From assembly GCF_036057275.1 (NCBI RefSeq), contig NZ_CP107945.1, positions 5,952,001 through 6,016,000 of the forward strand: a stretch of DNA of 64,000 nucleotides, given 5' to 3'. Origin of the DNA: Streptomyces sp. NBC_00390 (GTDB lineage Bacteria > Actinomycetota > Actinomycetes > Streptomycetales > Streptomycetaceae). This document shows positions 34,604-42,663 of the stretch, one piece after another. Under the pieces are notes generated by a model. That model had not been told where the DNA came from. It was given only the letters and a program-made list of their open reading frames with translations, and made no database searches. A program made the position numbers and the translations under genes. How positions within the stretch are numbered: the stretch's first letter is position 1; the number at the start of each line of letters is the position of its first letter.

Positions 34604-35845
34604 ATGTCGGGTGTTGCCGTCGCTGAGGTGCCGCGGGAGTCGGCTGCGGTGCCGCGCCGCAGGCGTGAGGGTTTGTGGTGGGTGCGGGTACGGGCCCGCG
34701 TTGCCGCGGTGGCTGTGGTGCTGGCCGGCCTGGCCCTCCCGGTCGCGGCGGCCACGCCCGCAGCTGCCGATCCCGGCACCTTCGCCTACGTCGCCAACCT
34801 CAATTCGAACAGTGTGTCGGTGATCGACACGGGCACGAACACGGTCACCGCCACGGTCCCCGTCGGGACCGGCCCCAATGGGGTGGCGGTGAATCCGGCC
34901 GGCACGTTCGCCTACGTCGCCAACGGCGGTTCGGGCAATGTGTCGGTGATCGACACGGGCACGAACACGGTCACCGCCACCGTCCCCGTCGGCACCGCCC
35001 CCTTCGGGGTGGCGGTGAATCCGGCCGGCACCTTTGCCTACGTCACCAACTTCGGTTCGAACAGTGTGTCGGTGATCGACACGGGCACGAACACGGTCAC
35101 CGCCACCGTCCCCGTCGGCAGCCTCCCCACCGGGGTGGCGGTGAACCCGGCCGGCACCTTTGCCTACGTCACCAACCTCGGTTCGAACAGTGTGTCGGTG
35201 ATCGACACGGGCACGAACACGGTCACCGCCACGGTCCCCGTCGGCGCCAACCCCAGTGGGGTGGCGGTGAACCCGGCCGGCACCTTCGCCTACGTCACCA
35301 ACCAAAGCACGAACGATGTGTCGGTGATCGACACGGGCACGAACACGGTCACCGCCACCGTTCCCGTCGGCACCAGCCCCTTCGGGGTGGCGGTGAACCC
35401 GGCCGGCACCTTCGCCTACGTCACCAACCTCAATTCGAACGATGTGTCGGTGATCGACACGGGCACGAACACGGTCACCGCCACGGTCCCCGTCGGCACC
35501 TTCCCCAGTGGGGTGGCGGTGAACCCGGCCGGCACCTTCGCCTACGTCACCAACGGCAGTTCGAGCAATGTGTCGGTGATCGACACGGGCACGAACACGG
35601 TCACCGCCACGGTCCCCGTCGGCACCGACCCCGCCGGGGTGGCGGTGGCACTAGTCCCCGCTTCGACAGCTGCCTGCCCCGTCGGCAGCGTCATCACCGG
35701 CGGCGGATTCGAACTCACCGGCCCCGCACCCAGCAACCTCACCAGCAAACCGGTCAACGACACCTGGCTGGTCTCCTTCACCAACCCCACCACACAGGAC
35801 ATCACCGTCACCCCCTACGCCGTCTGCGCCGACAACACCCCATAA
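34604..35845 (+). CDS. Secreted seven-bladed YVTN-type beta-propeller protein
   Basis: 413 residues. Twin-Arg-rich N-terminus, then a signal helix (VAAVAVVLAGLALPVAAATPAAA). Seven consecutive 42-residue repeats follow, each of the form P-x-G-T-F-A-Y-V-(A/T)-N, then VSVIDTGTNTVTATVPVG and VAVNPAGTF: a full seven-blade propeller. A roughly 60-residue C-terminal domain with two cysteines (CPVGSVITGGGFELTG... YAVCADNTP) closes it. GAGGAGG lies upstream of the ATG. Blades are near-identical at DNA level. Surface binding or adhesion is plausible; the ligand is unknown. Confidence 0.85.
   Translation: MSGVAVAEVPRESAAVPRRRREGLWWVRVRARVAAVAVVLAGLALPVAAATPAAADPGTFAYVANLNSNSVSVIDTGTNTVTATVPVGTGPNGVAVNPAGTFAYVANGGSGNVSVIDTGTNTVTATVPVGTAPFGVAVNPAGTFAYVTNFGSNSVSVIDTGTNTVTATVPVGSLPTGVAVNPAGTFAYVTNLGSNSVSVIDTGTNTVTATVPVGANPSGVAVNPAGTFAYVTNQSTNDVSVIDTGTNTVTATVPVGTSPFGVAVNPAGTFAYVTNLNSNDVSVIDTGTNTVTATVPVGTFPSGVAVNPAGTFAYVTNGSSSNVSVIDTGTNTVTATVPVGTDPAGVAVALVPASTAACPVGSVITGGGFELTGPAPSNLTSKPVNDTWLVSFTNPTTQDITVTPYAVCADNTP
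34780..35661 (+). repeat. Seven 126-bp tandem repeats encoding propeller blades
   Basis: Unit starts fall near 34780, 34906, 35032, 35158, 35284, 35410 and 35536, a period of exactly 126 bp. Differences cluster in the two loop codon groups (after YV-N and after VPVG), while the rest is nearly invariant even at third positions. This indicates recent amplification or gene conversion. Confidence 0.85.
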
Positions 35846-36200
35846 CAACACCGGCACCAGAGCGTGTCCGCAGAATCGTGCAGTCCGTGAACTCATGACG
35901 CCGGCGGGGTCGAGTGTCCCCGCCGGCCGGAGAGTCGAGATCGCGTGACGGACACTCAGATGCCCCAGGCTTCTGAGGCCGGGACGGGTCACTGCAGGGC
36001 AGGTGAACACTCCGCCCGAACCCAGCCGATCGACTCCGTGGACGCCACAGGTGCCCCGCCGGCCCGGAGGGCAGACTGCTGCAGCAGCTGGGGCGGCTGC
36101 AGATGCGCGCGCTGCCAGACTGGTGCACAGACCCTGGACGGGTCTGGACAACACAAAAGCCCGGGTCGGGGATCATGCCCCTGGCCTGGGCCTTCATCGT

Positions 36201-36244
36201 TGGAGCGGGTGACGGGTCGAACCCGCGCTGTGAGCTTGGGAAGC
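36201..36244 (-). other. tRNA-Gly(CCC) 3'-half fragment, likely att relic
   Basis: On the minus strand, the sequence from the anticodon loop GCTTCCCAAGC, through GCGGGTTCGACCCGT (T arm with a shortened loop), to CACCCGCTCCA (acceptor end) reproduces the 3' half of a Streptomyces tRNA-Gly. The 5' half is absent. Such fragments are left where integrative elements recombine into tRNA genes. No integrase is present. The flanking stretch 35846-36347 otherwise contains no gene. Confidence 0.65.
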
Positions 36245-36300
36245 ACCGGCCTGATCACAACTGCCCGCCCGTTCTGGCACGCATCTGGCACGTCTGCTCT

Positions 36301-36418
36301 TCGTCCCGAACTACCGGCGGGGCGGTCGCTGAGGTCTTCTCGGTTGGTTACTCGGCCGCTTGGAGCTGCTGATGGTCGGCTGCCGTCATGCTGGTTGCTG
36401 TACTCCGCTGCTGTACGG
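36301..36418. repeat. Diverged ~120-bp repeat, copy 2
   Basis: Same orientation as 32531-32650. It is preceded by TTCTGGCACGCATCTGGCACG (21 bp from 36271), similar to the doubled TCTGGCACG at 33304. It overlaps the end of the membrane protein gene at 36348. Confidence 0.55.
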
Positions 36419-36794
36419 CTGGCTCACTGCTCAACGGCGTGGAGACGGCCATGGCATGGACCCCGAGCACCACGGCGACGACCAGGCAGGCAACAGCGAG
36501 GCCGGCGGCCGTGCGCCGCCCGGGAGGAAACCGACGCGGCAGGAAGAGGCTCAGAACCGCACTGGTCCACGCGACGGACACCAGCCAGGGGAGCCATGCC
36601 TCCGCCCGGTCGTTCACTCGGTGACAGTGCTCGGCTTGCGGTCCGGTTTCGCCAAAGTAGAAGTGGCAGTTGCTCCCGAAGTCCTCGGTACCCAACCCTG
36701 CGAATCCCCACCACACGGTGACGAGGACGGCGGCGGCCAACGCGACACCGAAGACCAGGAAGCCTCCAGCGCCATGCGGCGTGGGCGTGTTCAT
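36348..36794 (-). CDS. Two-to-three-helix membrane protein, unknown function
   Basis: 148 residues. Helices at about 11-30 (GFLVFGVALAAAVLVTVWWG), 66-86 (LPWLVSVAWTSAVLSLFLP) and 96-117 (AAGLAVACLVVAVVLGVHAM). The extracellular loop between helices 1 and 2 has two Cys and several His (NCHFYFGETGPQAEHCH). The C-terminal tail is hydrophilic and partly encoded within the diverged repeat at 36301-36418, so its end may have been altered. The ATG at 36794 is preceded by a GGGGGG run. No family is recognised. Confidence 0.65.
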   Translation of the reverse strand: MNTPTPHGAGGFLVFGVALAAAVLVTVWWGFAGLGTEDFGSNCHFYFGETGPQAEHCHRVNDRAEAWLPWLVSVAWTSAVLSLFLPRRFPPGRRTAAGLAVACLVVAVVLGVHAMAVSTPLSSEPAVQQRSTATSMTAADHQQLQAAE

Positions 36795-37036
36795 ACCCCG
36801 GTCCCCCCGACGAGATGCTGTCCCGCCGAGAATATCCCTGGCGGGATGTGAATCTGTGACACTCGCTTTGGGAGCGATGTGGGGCGAGTTGATGCCCGAC
36901 CTGCGGCATGTCGACTTCGACGGAGGCGGGTTGCGCGCACTGTCGGCGACCGCGGTTCCCCCGTGGCTCCCCGCCCGATCTGGCGCGGTTGTGGCACGGT
37001 CATGACGGCCCCGTGCTGCTCGCGTAGCCCTGCCCG

Positions 37037-37080
37037 GCGGGAAACCACTGGTCGGGGGCCATTTCGTTCTTGCCGTGGAC
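37037..37080. repeat. 44-bp direct repeat, right copy
   Basis: Second copy of the 32245-32288 repeat, same orientation. It ends 9 bp before the KstR-like operator of the ALDH gene, so the accessory segment abuts the promoter. Confidence 0.85.
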
Positions 37081-37089
37081 TCCTTCAAC

Positions 37090-37108
37090 TAGAACTGGTA
37101 TCAGTTCT
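37090..37108. promoter_or_regulatory. KstR-like operator overlapping an 18-bp perfect palindrome, ALDH promoter
   Basis: TAGAACTGGTATCA (37090-37103) matches TnnAACnnGTTnnA with one mismatch. AGAACTGGTATCAGTTCT (37091-37108) is a perfect inverted repeat. It lies 50-69 bp upstream of the ALDH start. Confidence 0.6.
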
Positions 37109-37113
37109 TCAGT

Positions 37114-37130
37114 TCTGAAACAGTGTCAGA
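37114..37130. promoter_or_regulatory. Palindrome TCTGA-N7-TCAGA, ALDH promoter
   Basis: TCTGAAACAGTGTCAGA, with perfect 5-bp arms at the same spacing as at 12183 and 51304. It starts 5 bp after the KstR-like palindrome. Confidence 0.55.
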
Positions 37131-37158
37131 TAGTGCGGCCCAGCGGGAGGCAGCAGTC

Positions 37159-38619
37159 ATGACCGAGCTCATCGACCACGGAAAACTGTTCATCGGCGGA
37201 GAGTTGACCGACCCCCTCGGCGGCGACGCCATCGAGGTGGTCTCCCCCCACACCGAGCAGGTCATCGGCCGCGTCCCGCACGCCTCGCGCGCGGATGTCG
37301 ACCGGGCGGTGGCCGTCGCGCGCAAGGCCTTCGACGAGGGGCCCTGGCCGCGCGCGACGCTCGACGAGCGGATCGCCGTCGTCAGCCGGATCAAGGACGC
37401 GATCGCCGTACGCCATGAGGAGATCGCCAGGTCCATCAGCTCGCAGAACGGCTCCCCCTACTCCTGGAGCGTTCTCGCCCAGGCGCTCGGCGCCATGATG
37501 GTGTGGGACTCGGCGATCACCGTCGCACGCGGCTTCGCGCACGAGGAGCGCCGTGACGGCGTGCTCGGCCCGATCCTGGTGCGCCGCGAGCCCGTCGGGG
37601 TCGTCGCCGCCGTCGTGCCGTGGAACGTCCCGCAGTTCACCGCCGCCGCCAAGCTCGGTCCGGCGCTGCTCGCGGGCTGCACCGTGGTCCTCAAACCGTC
37701 GCCCGAATCGCCCCTGGACGCGTACATCCTCGGCGAGATCGCCCAGGAGGCCGGGCTGCCCGAGGGGGTGCTGTCCATCCTCCCGGCGGACCGCGAGGTC
37801 AGCGAGTACCTGGTCGGGCACCCCGGCGTCGACAAGGTCTCCTTCACCGGCTCGGTCGCGGCCGGCAAGCGCGTCATGGAGGTCGCCTCCCGCAACCTCA
37901 CCCGCGTCACCCTCGAGCTCGGCGGCAAGTCGGCCGCCGTGATCCTTCCCGACGCGGATCTGCGGACGGCCGTGGACGGCATCGTCCCGGCGGCGTGGAT
38001 GAACAACGGGCAGGCGTGCGTGGCCCAGACCCGTATCCTCGCGCCGCGCAGCCGGTACGACGAGATCGCCGAGGCCTTCGCCGCCGCCGCCTCGGCGCTG
38101 GTCGTCGGCGACCCGCTGGATCCGGCGACCCAGGTCGGCCCGCTCGTCGCCGCCCGTCAGCAGCAGCGCTCGCTGGACTACATCGGGATCGGCCAGGAGG
38201 AGGGCGCCAAGGTACTCGCCGGCGGCGGCCGCCCCGCAGGTCTGGAACGCGGCTGGTACGTCGAGCCGACGCTCTTCGGCGGCGTGGACAACACGATGCG
38301 CATCGCCCGCGAGGAGATCTTCGGGCCGGTGATCTGTCTGCTGCCGTACGGGGACGAGAGCGAGGCGGCCGCGATCGCGAACGACTCCGAGTACGGGCTC
38401 AGCGGCAGCGTGTGGACCTCCGACGTGGAGCACGGCATCGACTTCGCGCGCCGGGTGCGGACGGGGACGTACAACGTCAACACGTTCAGCCTCGACATGC
38501 TCGGGCCGTTCGGCGGGTACAAGAACTCCGGTCTGGGGCGGGAGTTCGGGCCCGAGGGGTACGGCTCGTACCTGGAGCACAAGATGATCCATCTGCCCGC
38601 CGGCTACGGGGCGCAGTGA
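37159..38619 (+). CDS. NAD(P)-dependent aldehyde dehydrogenase of the steroid regulon
   Basis: 486 residues. Catalytic Cys287 in NNGQACVAQ and general base Glu253 in VTLELGGKSAA; the PWNVPQF and FTGSVAAG segments form the NAD site. Full family length. The ATG at 37159 has GGGAGG 10 nt upstream. It is co-transcribed with a ferredoxin (TGATG overlap). In CYP125-initiated side-chain oxidation an aldehyde must become the C26 acid before CoA ligation, and this enzyme is a good candidate. The promoter carries both regulon palindromes. Confidence 0.88.
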   Translation: MTELIDHGKLFIGGELTDPLGGDAIEVVSPHTEQVIGRVPHASRADVDRAVAVARKAFDEGPWPRATLDERIAVVSRIKDAIAVRHEEIARSISSQNGSPYSWSVLAQALGAMMVWDSAITVARGFAHEERRDGVLGPILVRREPVGVVAAVVPWNVPQFTAAAKLGPALLAGCTVVLKPSPESPLDAYILGEIAQEAGLPEGVLSILPADREVSEYLVGHPGVDKVSFTGSVAAGKRVMEVASRNLTRVTLELGGKSAAVILPDADLRTAVDGIVPAAWMNNGQACVAQTRILAPRSRYDEIAEAFAAAASALVVGDPLDPATQVGPLVAARQQQRSLDYIGIGQEEGAKVLAGGGRPAGLERGWYVEPTLFGGVDNTMRIAREEIFGPVICLLPYGDESEAAAIANDSEYGLSGSVWTSDVEHGIDFARRVRTGTYNVNTFSLDMLGPFGGYKNSGLGREFGPEGYGSYLEHKMIHLPAGYGAQ

Positions 38620-38852
38620 TGGGGGACCGCTGGCACGTCGAGGTGGACCGGGGTGTCTGTATCGGCTCGGGCATGTGCGTGGGCCATGCGCCGGACGGGT
38701 TCCGGCTGGACACCGCCCGGCAGTCGCGCCCGCAGGCCGACGTCGCGGACGCCAACGAGAAGATCCTCGCCGCGGCGGAGAACTGCCCCGTCGAGGCGAT
38801 CATGATCACCCTGCTGGCGAGCGGGGAGCCGGTCTTCCCGCCCGAGGACTAG
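38619..38852 (+). CDS. Ferredoxin, [3Fe-4S] P450-partner type
   Basis: A 77-residue protein with the cluster motif CIGSGMC...A-P (CxxxxxC) and a distal CPVEAI. The middle Cys of the canonical CxxC is replaced, as in single-cluster 3Fe-4S ferredoxins that feed bacterial cytochromes P450. Its ATG overlaps the ALDH stop (TGATG). The only P450 in the window is the CYP125-like protein 26 kb away, and shared operator motifs make them plausible electron-transfer partners. Confidence 0.85.
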   Translation: MGDRWHVEVDRGVCIGSGMCVGHAPDGFRLDTARQSRPQADVADANEKILAAAENCPVEAIMITLLASGEPVFPPED

Positions 38853-39013
38853 GCCTTGTCCGGGCGATCTTCGAGGATCAGCCTGTGGCGTCAGATGCGG
38901 TGCATCGCAAGGCGGAGGATCGCCCTCGTACTGGACGTACTTGGGCGACTCCGACAACACAGCGAGGTGCCGTAGCTGTCGCCGCGGGCCCGACAAGATC
39001 GCCCGGACAGGGC
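38853..39013. mobile_element. MITE-like element 1
   Basis: 161 bp bounded by 19-bp terminal inverted repeats (GCCTTGTCCGGGCGATCTT / AAGATCGCCCGGACAGGGC, one mismatch), with no ORF. The interior (GTACTGGACGTACTTGGGCG, CTCCGACAACACAGCGAGG) recurs in inverted orientation at 62461-62804. It sits directly after the ferredoxin stop. The rest of 39014-39189 shows no gene. Confidence 0.7.
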
Positions 39014-39189
39014 CTAGCCCCGCGGTCGGCCGCGCGGTCCGGTCCGGTTCACCGTCCGCTCCACCGTCGCTCCATCGTCCCCCACCGCCCGGAGTCGGCC
39101 TGTGCGAATGCCCGCGCGATCATCCGTGACAGACTGCTCCCTCGGCCGCGCGGGCAGGGGGCCCGTGCGCGATGTGAATCGGGAGATCT

Positions 39190-39705
39190 GTGCGCAAGGC
39201 GAGGTGGGCGGCCGCGGCCGCCGGTGTGGTGCTTCTGCTGGCGGGATGCAGCGGTGCGAAGGACGACAAGCCCGGGACGTCGCGCTCCGGTTCGTCCGCC
39301 GCTCCGGCGGAAGCGGGCGGGAGCCTGGACGCCGCCGCGGCCGCCAAGGAGATCGAGGACGCGGCCACGGCGGCAGGCTTCACCGAGGAGCCGTCGGAGG
39401 GTGTCCCGGCTTCCCTCAAGAAGTGCGCGGTCTCCTGGCTCCCGGATGTCAAGAAGGCCGCCGACCCGCAGAAGTCCTACGACGCGACGCTGGCGGCCCT
39501 GGAGAAGGGCGGCTGGAAGCAGACCCGGGAACACAAGGAGAAGACGTCGGTCATCACGTCCATGCGCAAGAGCGGCTGGACTTTGACGGCGAGCTCCCAC
39601 GGCCGGGCCGACACGTTCCTGGTGATCATGTTCAACGCCTCGGACAACAGCGCCGAGTGCGAGAAGGCGATCAACGAGGAACTGGCGAAGAAGCAGAAGT
39701 CGTAG
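39190..39705 (+). CDS. Small lipoprotein, unknown function
   Basis: 171 residues. Signal MRKARWAAAAAGVVLLLAGC has a clear lipobox (LLAG-C20). A Ser/Ala-rich linker follows, then a compact alpha/beta domain (SLDAAAAAKEIEDAATAAGF... GGWKQTREHKEK) with two further cysteines (KKCAVSW, SAECEKA) that could pair. Many Streptomyces lipoproteins share this layout with no assigned role. The start GTG at 39190 gives the proper signal peptide. It is convergent with kstR. Confidence 0.8.
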   Translation: MRKARWAAAAAGVVLLLAGCSGAKDDKPGTSRSGSSAAPAEAGGSLDAAAAAKEIEDAATAAGFTEEPSEGVPASLKKCAVSWLPDVKKAADPQKSYDATLAALEKGGWKQTREHKEKTSVITSMRKSGWTLTASSHGRADTFLVIMFNASDNSAECEKAINEELAKKQKS

Positions 39706-39713
39706 GGCGCCGG

Positions 39714-40367
39714 CTACGCGCGGCTGCGTCCCCTCGCGGTCGCGCCCGGCGCGGCCGGCGGCGGAGCCGTCAGGTCGATCAGGCGGCACACCGTCTCGAT
39801 GTCGATCTTCACCTGGGCGATCGACGCCCGCCCCGACAGCCAGGTGATCAGCGCCGAGTGCCAGGTGTGCTCGATCACCCGCACCGCCGAGAGCTGCTCG
39901 GGCGTGGGGTTCTCCAGGCCCATGGCGTCCAGGATGATCGCCGTGGTCTGCCGCGAGACCGTGTCCACCTCGGGGCTCACGCTGCGGTCCGCGAAGGTCA
40001 GCGCCCGCACCATCGCGTCCGCGAGATGCGGCTCGCGCTGCAGTGCCCTGAAGGCCCGCATCAGCGTCTCGGCGACCCGCTCCGCCGCGCTTTCCCCGGC
40101 CGGCGGGCGCTTGCGCAGCGTGGTGTGCATGTGCTGGAGCTGGTCCTGCATGGTGGCGACCAGCAGATGGATCTTGGACGGGAAGTAGCGGTAGAGCGTG
40201 CCGAGGGCGACGCTCGACGACTCGGCGACCTCGCGCATCTGCACCGCGTCGAAGCCGCCCCGGCTCGCCAGCTGGGCACTGGCGTGCAGGATGCGACGGC
40301 GGCGCGCCTCTTGCCGTTCTGTCAGGGGCGCTGATGTGGGCCCTGCCGACCTGGCTTCCGCAGTCAT
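39714..40367 (-). CDS. kstR: KstR-like TetR-family repressor of steroid catabolism
   Basis: 217 residues. The TetR helix-turn-helix ILHASAQLASRGGFDAVQMREVAESSSVALGTLYRYFPSKIHLLVATM (split motif, about 25-72) and the ligand domain (HLADAMVRALTFADRSVSPEVD, TWHSALITWLSGRASIAQV) follow M. tuberculosis KstR closely, including AVQMR and the A-x-x-FAD segment. KstR represses sterol uptake and side-chain genes until 3-oxo-cholestenoyl-CoA-type ligands bind. The ATG at 40367 drops a 37-residue non-homologous extension. Its own divergent promoter has an exact KstR motif. Confidence 0.88.
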   Translation of the reverse strand: MTAEARSAGPTSAPLTERQEARRRRILHASAQLASRGGFDAVQMREVAESSSVALGTLYRYFPSKIHLLVATMQDQLQHMHTTLRKRPPAGESAAERVAETLMRAFRALQREPHLADAMVRALTFADRSVSPEVDTVSRQTTAIILDAMGLENPTPEQLSAVRVIEHTWHSALITWLSGRASIAQVKIDIETVCRLIDLTAPPPAAPGATARGRSRA

Positions 40368-40498
40368 GTGTCCTGTTCCCTGGACGATTCCGGATCGCAC
40401 AGCATGGCAGGGGCTCCCGCCGTGGCGCGAATCACCTGATCCGCCGGTCACAGTCGCGCTACCTGCCGGTAGATTCAAAGCCTCCGGCCGATCAAGTC

Positions 40499-40512
40499 TG
40501 AAACTTGTTCTA
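40499..40512. promoter_or_regulatory. KstR operator, exact match, kstR/glycosyltransferase intergenic region
   Basis: TGAAACTTGTTCTA matches TnnAACnnGTTnnA at every defined base. It lies 132 bp upstream of kstR and 55 bp upstream of the glycosyltransferase GTG, so it could serve autoregulation, the divergent operon, or both. Confidence 0.65.
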
Positions 40513-40566
40513 GATTACCGTGAGCTATTACGCTCCGGCGAAAACGCAGTGAGAAGGGGGCCGTGG

Positions 40567-41886
40567 GTGACCGCAGAGGCCATAGAGGTCGGCCCCCGTG
40601 CGGGCACGTCCGGCGGCGATGACGCACCGCTGCGCATCGCTCTGCTGACCTACAAGGGGAACCCGTTCTGCGGCGGCCAGGGCGTCTACGTCCGTCATCT
40701 GTCGCGCGAGCTCGCGCGCCTCGGCCACCACGTCGAGGTGATCGGCGCGCAGCCCTACCCCGTGCTCGACGAGGGCGTTCCGCTTACCGAGTTGCCGAGC
40801 CTCGACCTGTACCGCAGTCCGGACCCCTTCCGCACCCCCGGGCGCGACGAGTACCGCGACTGGATCGACGCGCTCGAGGTCGCCACCATGTGGACCGCCG
40901 GCTTCCCCGAGCCGCTGACCTTCTCGCTGCGGGCGCGCCGGCATCTGCGGGCCCGCCGCGGCGCGTTCGACGTCATCCACGACAACCAGACCCTCGGCTA
41001 CGGACTGCTCGGCGACCTCGGCGCACCGCTGGTCACCACCATCCACCACCCGATCACCGTCGACCGGCAGCTGGACCTGGACGCGGCGGCCGACTGGAAG
41101 CGCCGCGCCTCCGTGCGCCGCTGGTACGGCTTCACCCGGATGCAGAAGCGGGTCGCCCGCCGCCTGCCGTCCGTCGTGACCGTCTCCGGCTCCTCGCAGC
41201 AGGAGATCGTCGACCACCTCGGCGTCCGGAACGAACGGATCCACGTCGTCCATATCGGCGCCGACACCGACCTCTTTTCGCCGAATCCGGCGGTCGCCGA
41301 GGTCCCCGGCCGGATCGTCACCACCTCCAGCGCGGACGTCCCGCTCAAGGGGCTGGTGTTCCTGGTCGAGGCGCTCGCCAAACTGCGCACCGAGAACCCC
41401 GACGCCCATCTCGTCGTCGTCGGCAAGCGCGCCGAGGACGGCCCGGTGGCCCAGCTGATCGAGCGGTACGGCCTTGCCGACGCCGTCCGGTTCGTCAAGG
41501 GCATCTCGGACGCCGAACTGGTCGACCTGGTGCGCAGCGCCCAGATCGCCTGCGTGCCCTCGCTGTACGAGGGCTTCTCGCTGCCTGCCGCCGAAGCCAT
41601 GGCGACCGGCACCCCGCTGGTCGCCACCACCGGTGGCGCGATCCCCGAGGTCGCGGGAGCGGACGGCGAGACCTGCCTCGCGGTGCCGCCCGGCGACGCC
41701 GAAGCGCTGGCCGCCGCACTGCGCCGGCTGCTGGCCGACCCGGACCTGCGGGCGAGGCTCGGCGCCGCGGGCCGCGCCCGGGCGCTGTCACGGTTCACCT
41801 GGAAGCAGGCCGCGATCGGCACCGCGGAACGCTATCGGGAGGCCATCGCCACCTCCCGGCGCGTCACTCTCGCCCGTACCCGCTGA
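40567..41886 (+). CDS. GT4-family glycosyltransferase
   Basis: 439 residues. GT-B fold: N-terminal acceptor domain with RIALLTYKGNPFCGGQGVYVRHLSRELARLGHHVEVIG, and C-terminal nucleotide-sugar domain with the E-x7-E motif in CVPSLYEGFSLPAAEAMATGTPLVAT. First gene of an operon with the methyltransferase and prenyltransferase-fold genes. The GTG at 40567 has GAAGGGGG upstream; the longer frame overlaps kstR and is rejected. The acceptor is unknown; a lipid or glycolipid envelope product is possible. Confidence 0.88.
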   Translation: MTAEAIEVGPRAGTSGGDDAPLRIALLTYKGNPFCGGQGVYVRHLSRELARLGHHVEVIGAQPYPVLDEGVPLTELPSLDLYRSPDPFRTPGRDEYRDWIDALEVATMWTAGFPEPLTFSLRARRHLRARRGAFDVIHDNQTLGYGLLGDLGAPLVTTIHHPITVDRQLDLDAAADWKRRASVRRWYGFTRMQKRVARRLPSVVTVSGSSQQEIVDHLGVRNERIHVVHIGADTDLFSPNPAVAEVPGRIVTTSSADVPLKGLVFLVEALAKLRTENPDAHLVVVGKRAEDGPVAQLIERYGLADAVRFVKGISDAELVDLVRSAQIACVPSLYEGFSLPAAEAMATGTPLVATTGGAIPEVAGADGETCLAVPPGDAEALAAALRRLLADPDLRARLGAAGRARALSRFTWKQAAIGTAERYREAIATSRRVTLARTR

Positions 41887-41931
41887 ACCGCCCGCACCCC
41901 CCAGCTCCGCCCCTCAGGAAGGCAGACCCCC

Positions 41932-42663
41932 GTGCTGACCGTCGACTTCTCCCGCTTCCCGCTCGCCCCGGGCGACCGCGTGCTCGACCTGGGCTGTGGC
42001 GCAGGCCGGCACGCCTTCGAGTGCTACCGGCGCGGTGCGCAGGTCGTGGCCCTGGATCAGAACGGCGAGGAGATCCGCGAGGTCGCCAAGTGGTTCGCCG
42101 CGATGAAGGAGGCCGGTGAGGCCCCCGAGGGCGCGACGGCGACGGCGATGGAGGGCGACGCGCTCAACCTGCCGTTCCCGGACGAGTCCTTCGACGTCGT
42201 CATCATCTCCGAGGTGATGGAGCACATCCCCGACGACAAGGGCGTGCTCGCGGAGATGGTCCGGGTCCTGCGGCCCGGCGGCCGGATCGCCGTGACCGTG
42301 CCGCGCTACGGCCCCGAGAAGATCTGCTGGGCGCTCAGCGACGCGTACCACGAGGTCGAGGGCGGCCACATCCGTATCTACAGGGCCGACGAACTGCTCG
42401 GCAAGATGAAGCAGGCGGGCCTGAAGCCCTACGGCACCCACCACGCGCATGCGCTGCACTCGCCGTACTGGTGGCTCAAGTGCGCCTTCGGCGTGGACAA
42501 CGACAAGGCGCTGCCGGTGCGGGCGTACCACAAGCTGCTGGTCTGGGACATCATGAAGAAGCCGCTGGCGACGCGCGTGGCCGAGCAGGCGCTGAACCCC
42601 CTGATCGGCAAGAGTTTCGTGGCGTACGCGACCAAGCCGCACCTGCCGAAGGTCGGCGCGTGA
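41932..42663 (+). CDS. Class I SAM-dependent methyltransferase
   Basis: 243 residues. Motif I VLDLGCGAGRHAFECYRRG, acidic motif II VVALDQ, and FDVVIISEVMEHIPDDKGVLAEMVRVLRPGG as motif post-I of the Methyltransf_11/25 type. Start GTG 41932 with AGGAAGG upstream. It ends in a TGA that overlaps the next GTG by 2 nt. Its position between a glycosyltransferase and a prenyltransferase-fold protein suggests it methylates the same product. Confidence 0.88.
   Translation: MLTVDFSRFPLAPGDRVLDLGCGAGRHAFECYRRGAQVVALDQNGEEIREVAKWFAAMKEAGEAPEGATATAMEGDALNLPFPDESFDVVIISEVMEHIPDDKGVLAEMVRVLRPGGRIAVTVPRYGPEKICWALSDAYHEVEGGHIRIYRADELLGKMKQAGLKPYGTHHAHALHSPYWWLKCAFGVDNDKALPVRAYHKLLVWDIMKKPLATRVAEQALNPLIGKSFVAYATKPHLPKVGA

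Noticed and set aside
34675..35898. Second long plus-strand frame across the propeller repeats (His/Arg-rich)
   Set aside because: A 126-bp unit without stops in another frame stays open through all copies; composition is unlike any protein.
32245..37080. CRISPR array or complete prophage in the accessory segment
   Set aside because: No regularly spaced short repeats with unique spacers, no cas, capsid, terminase or integrase genes.
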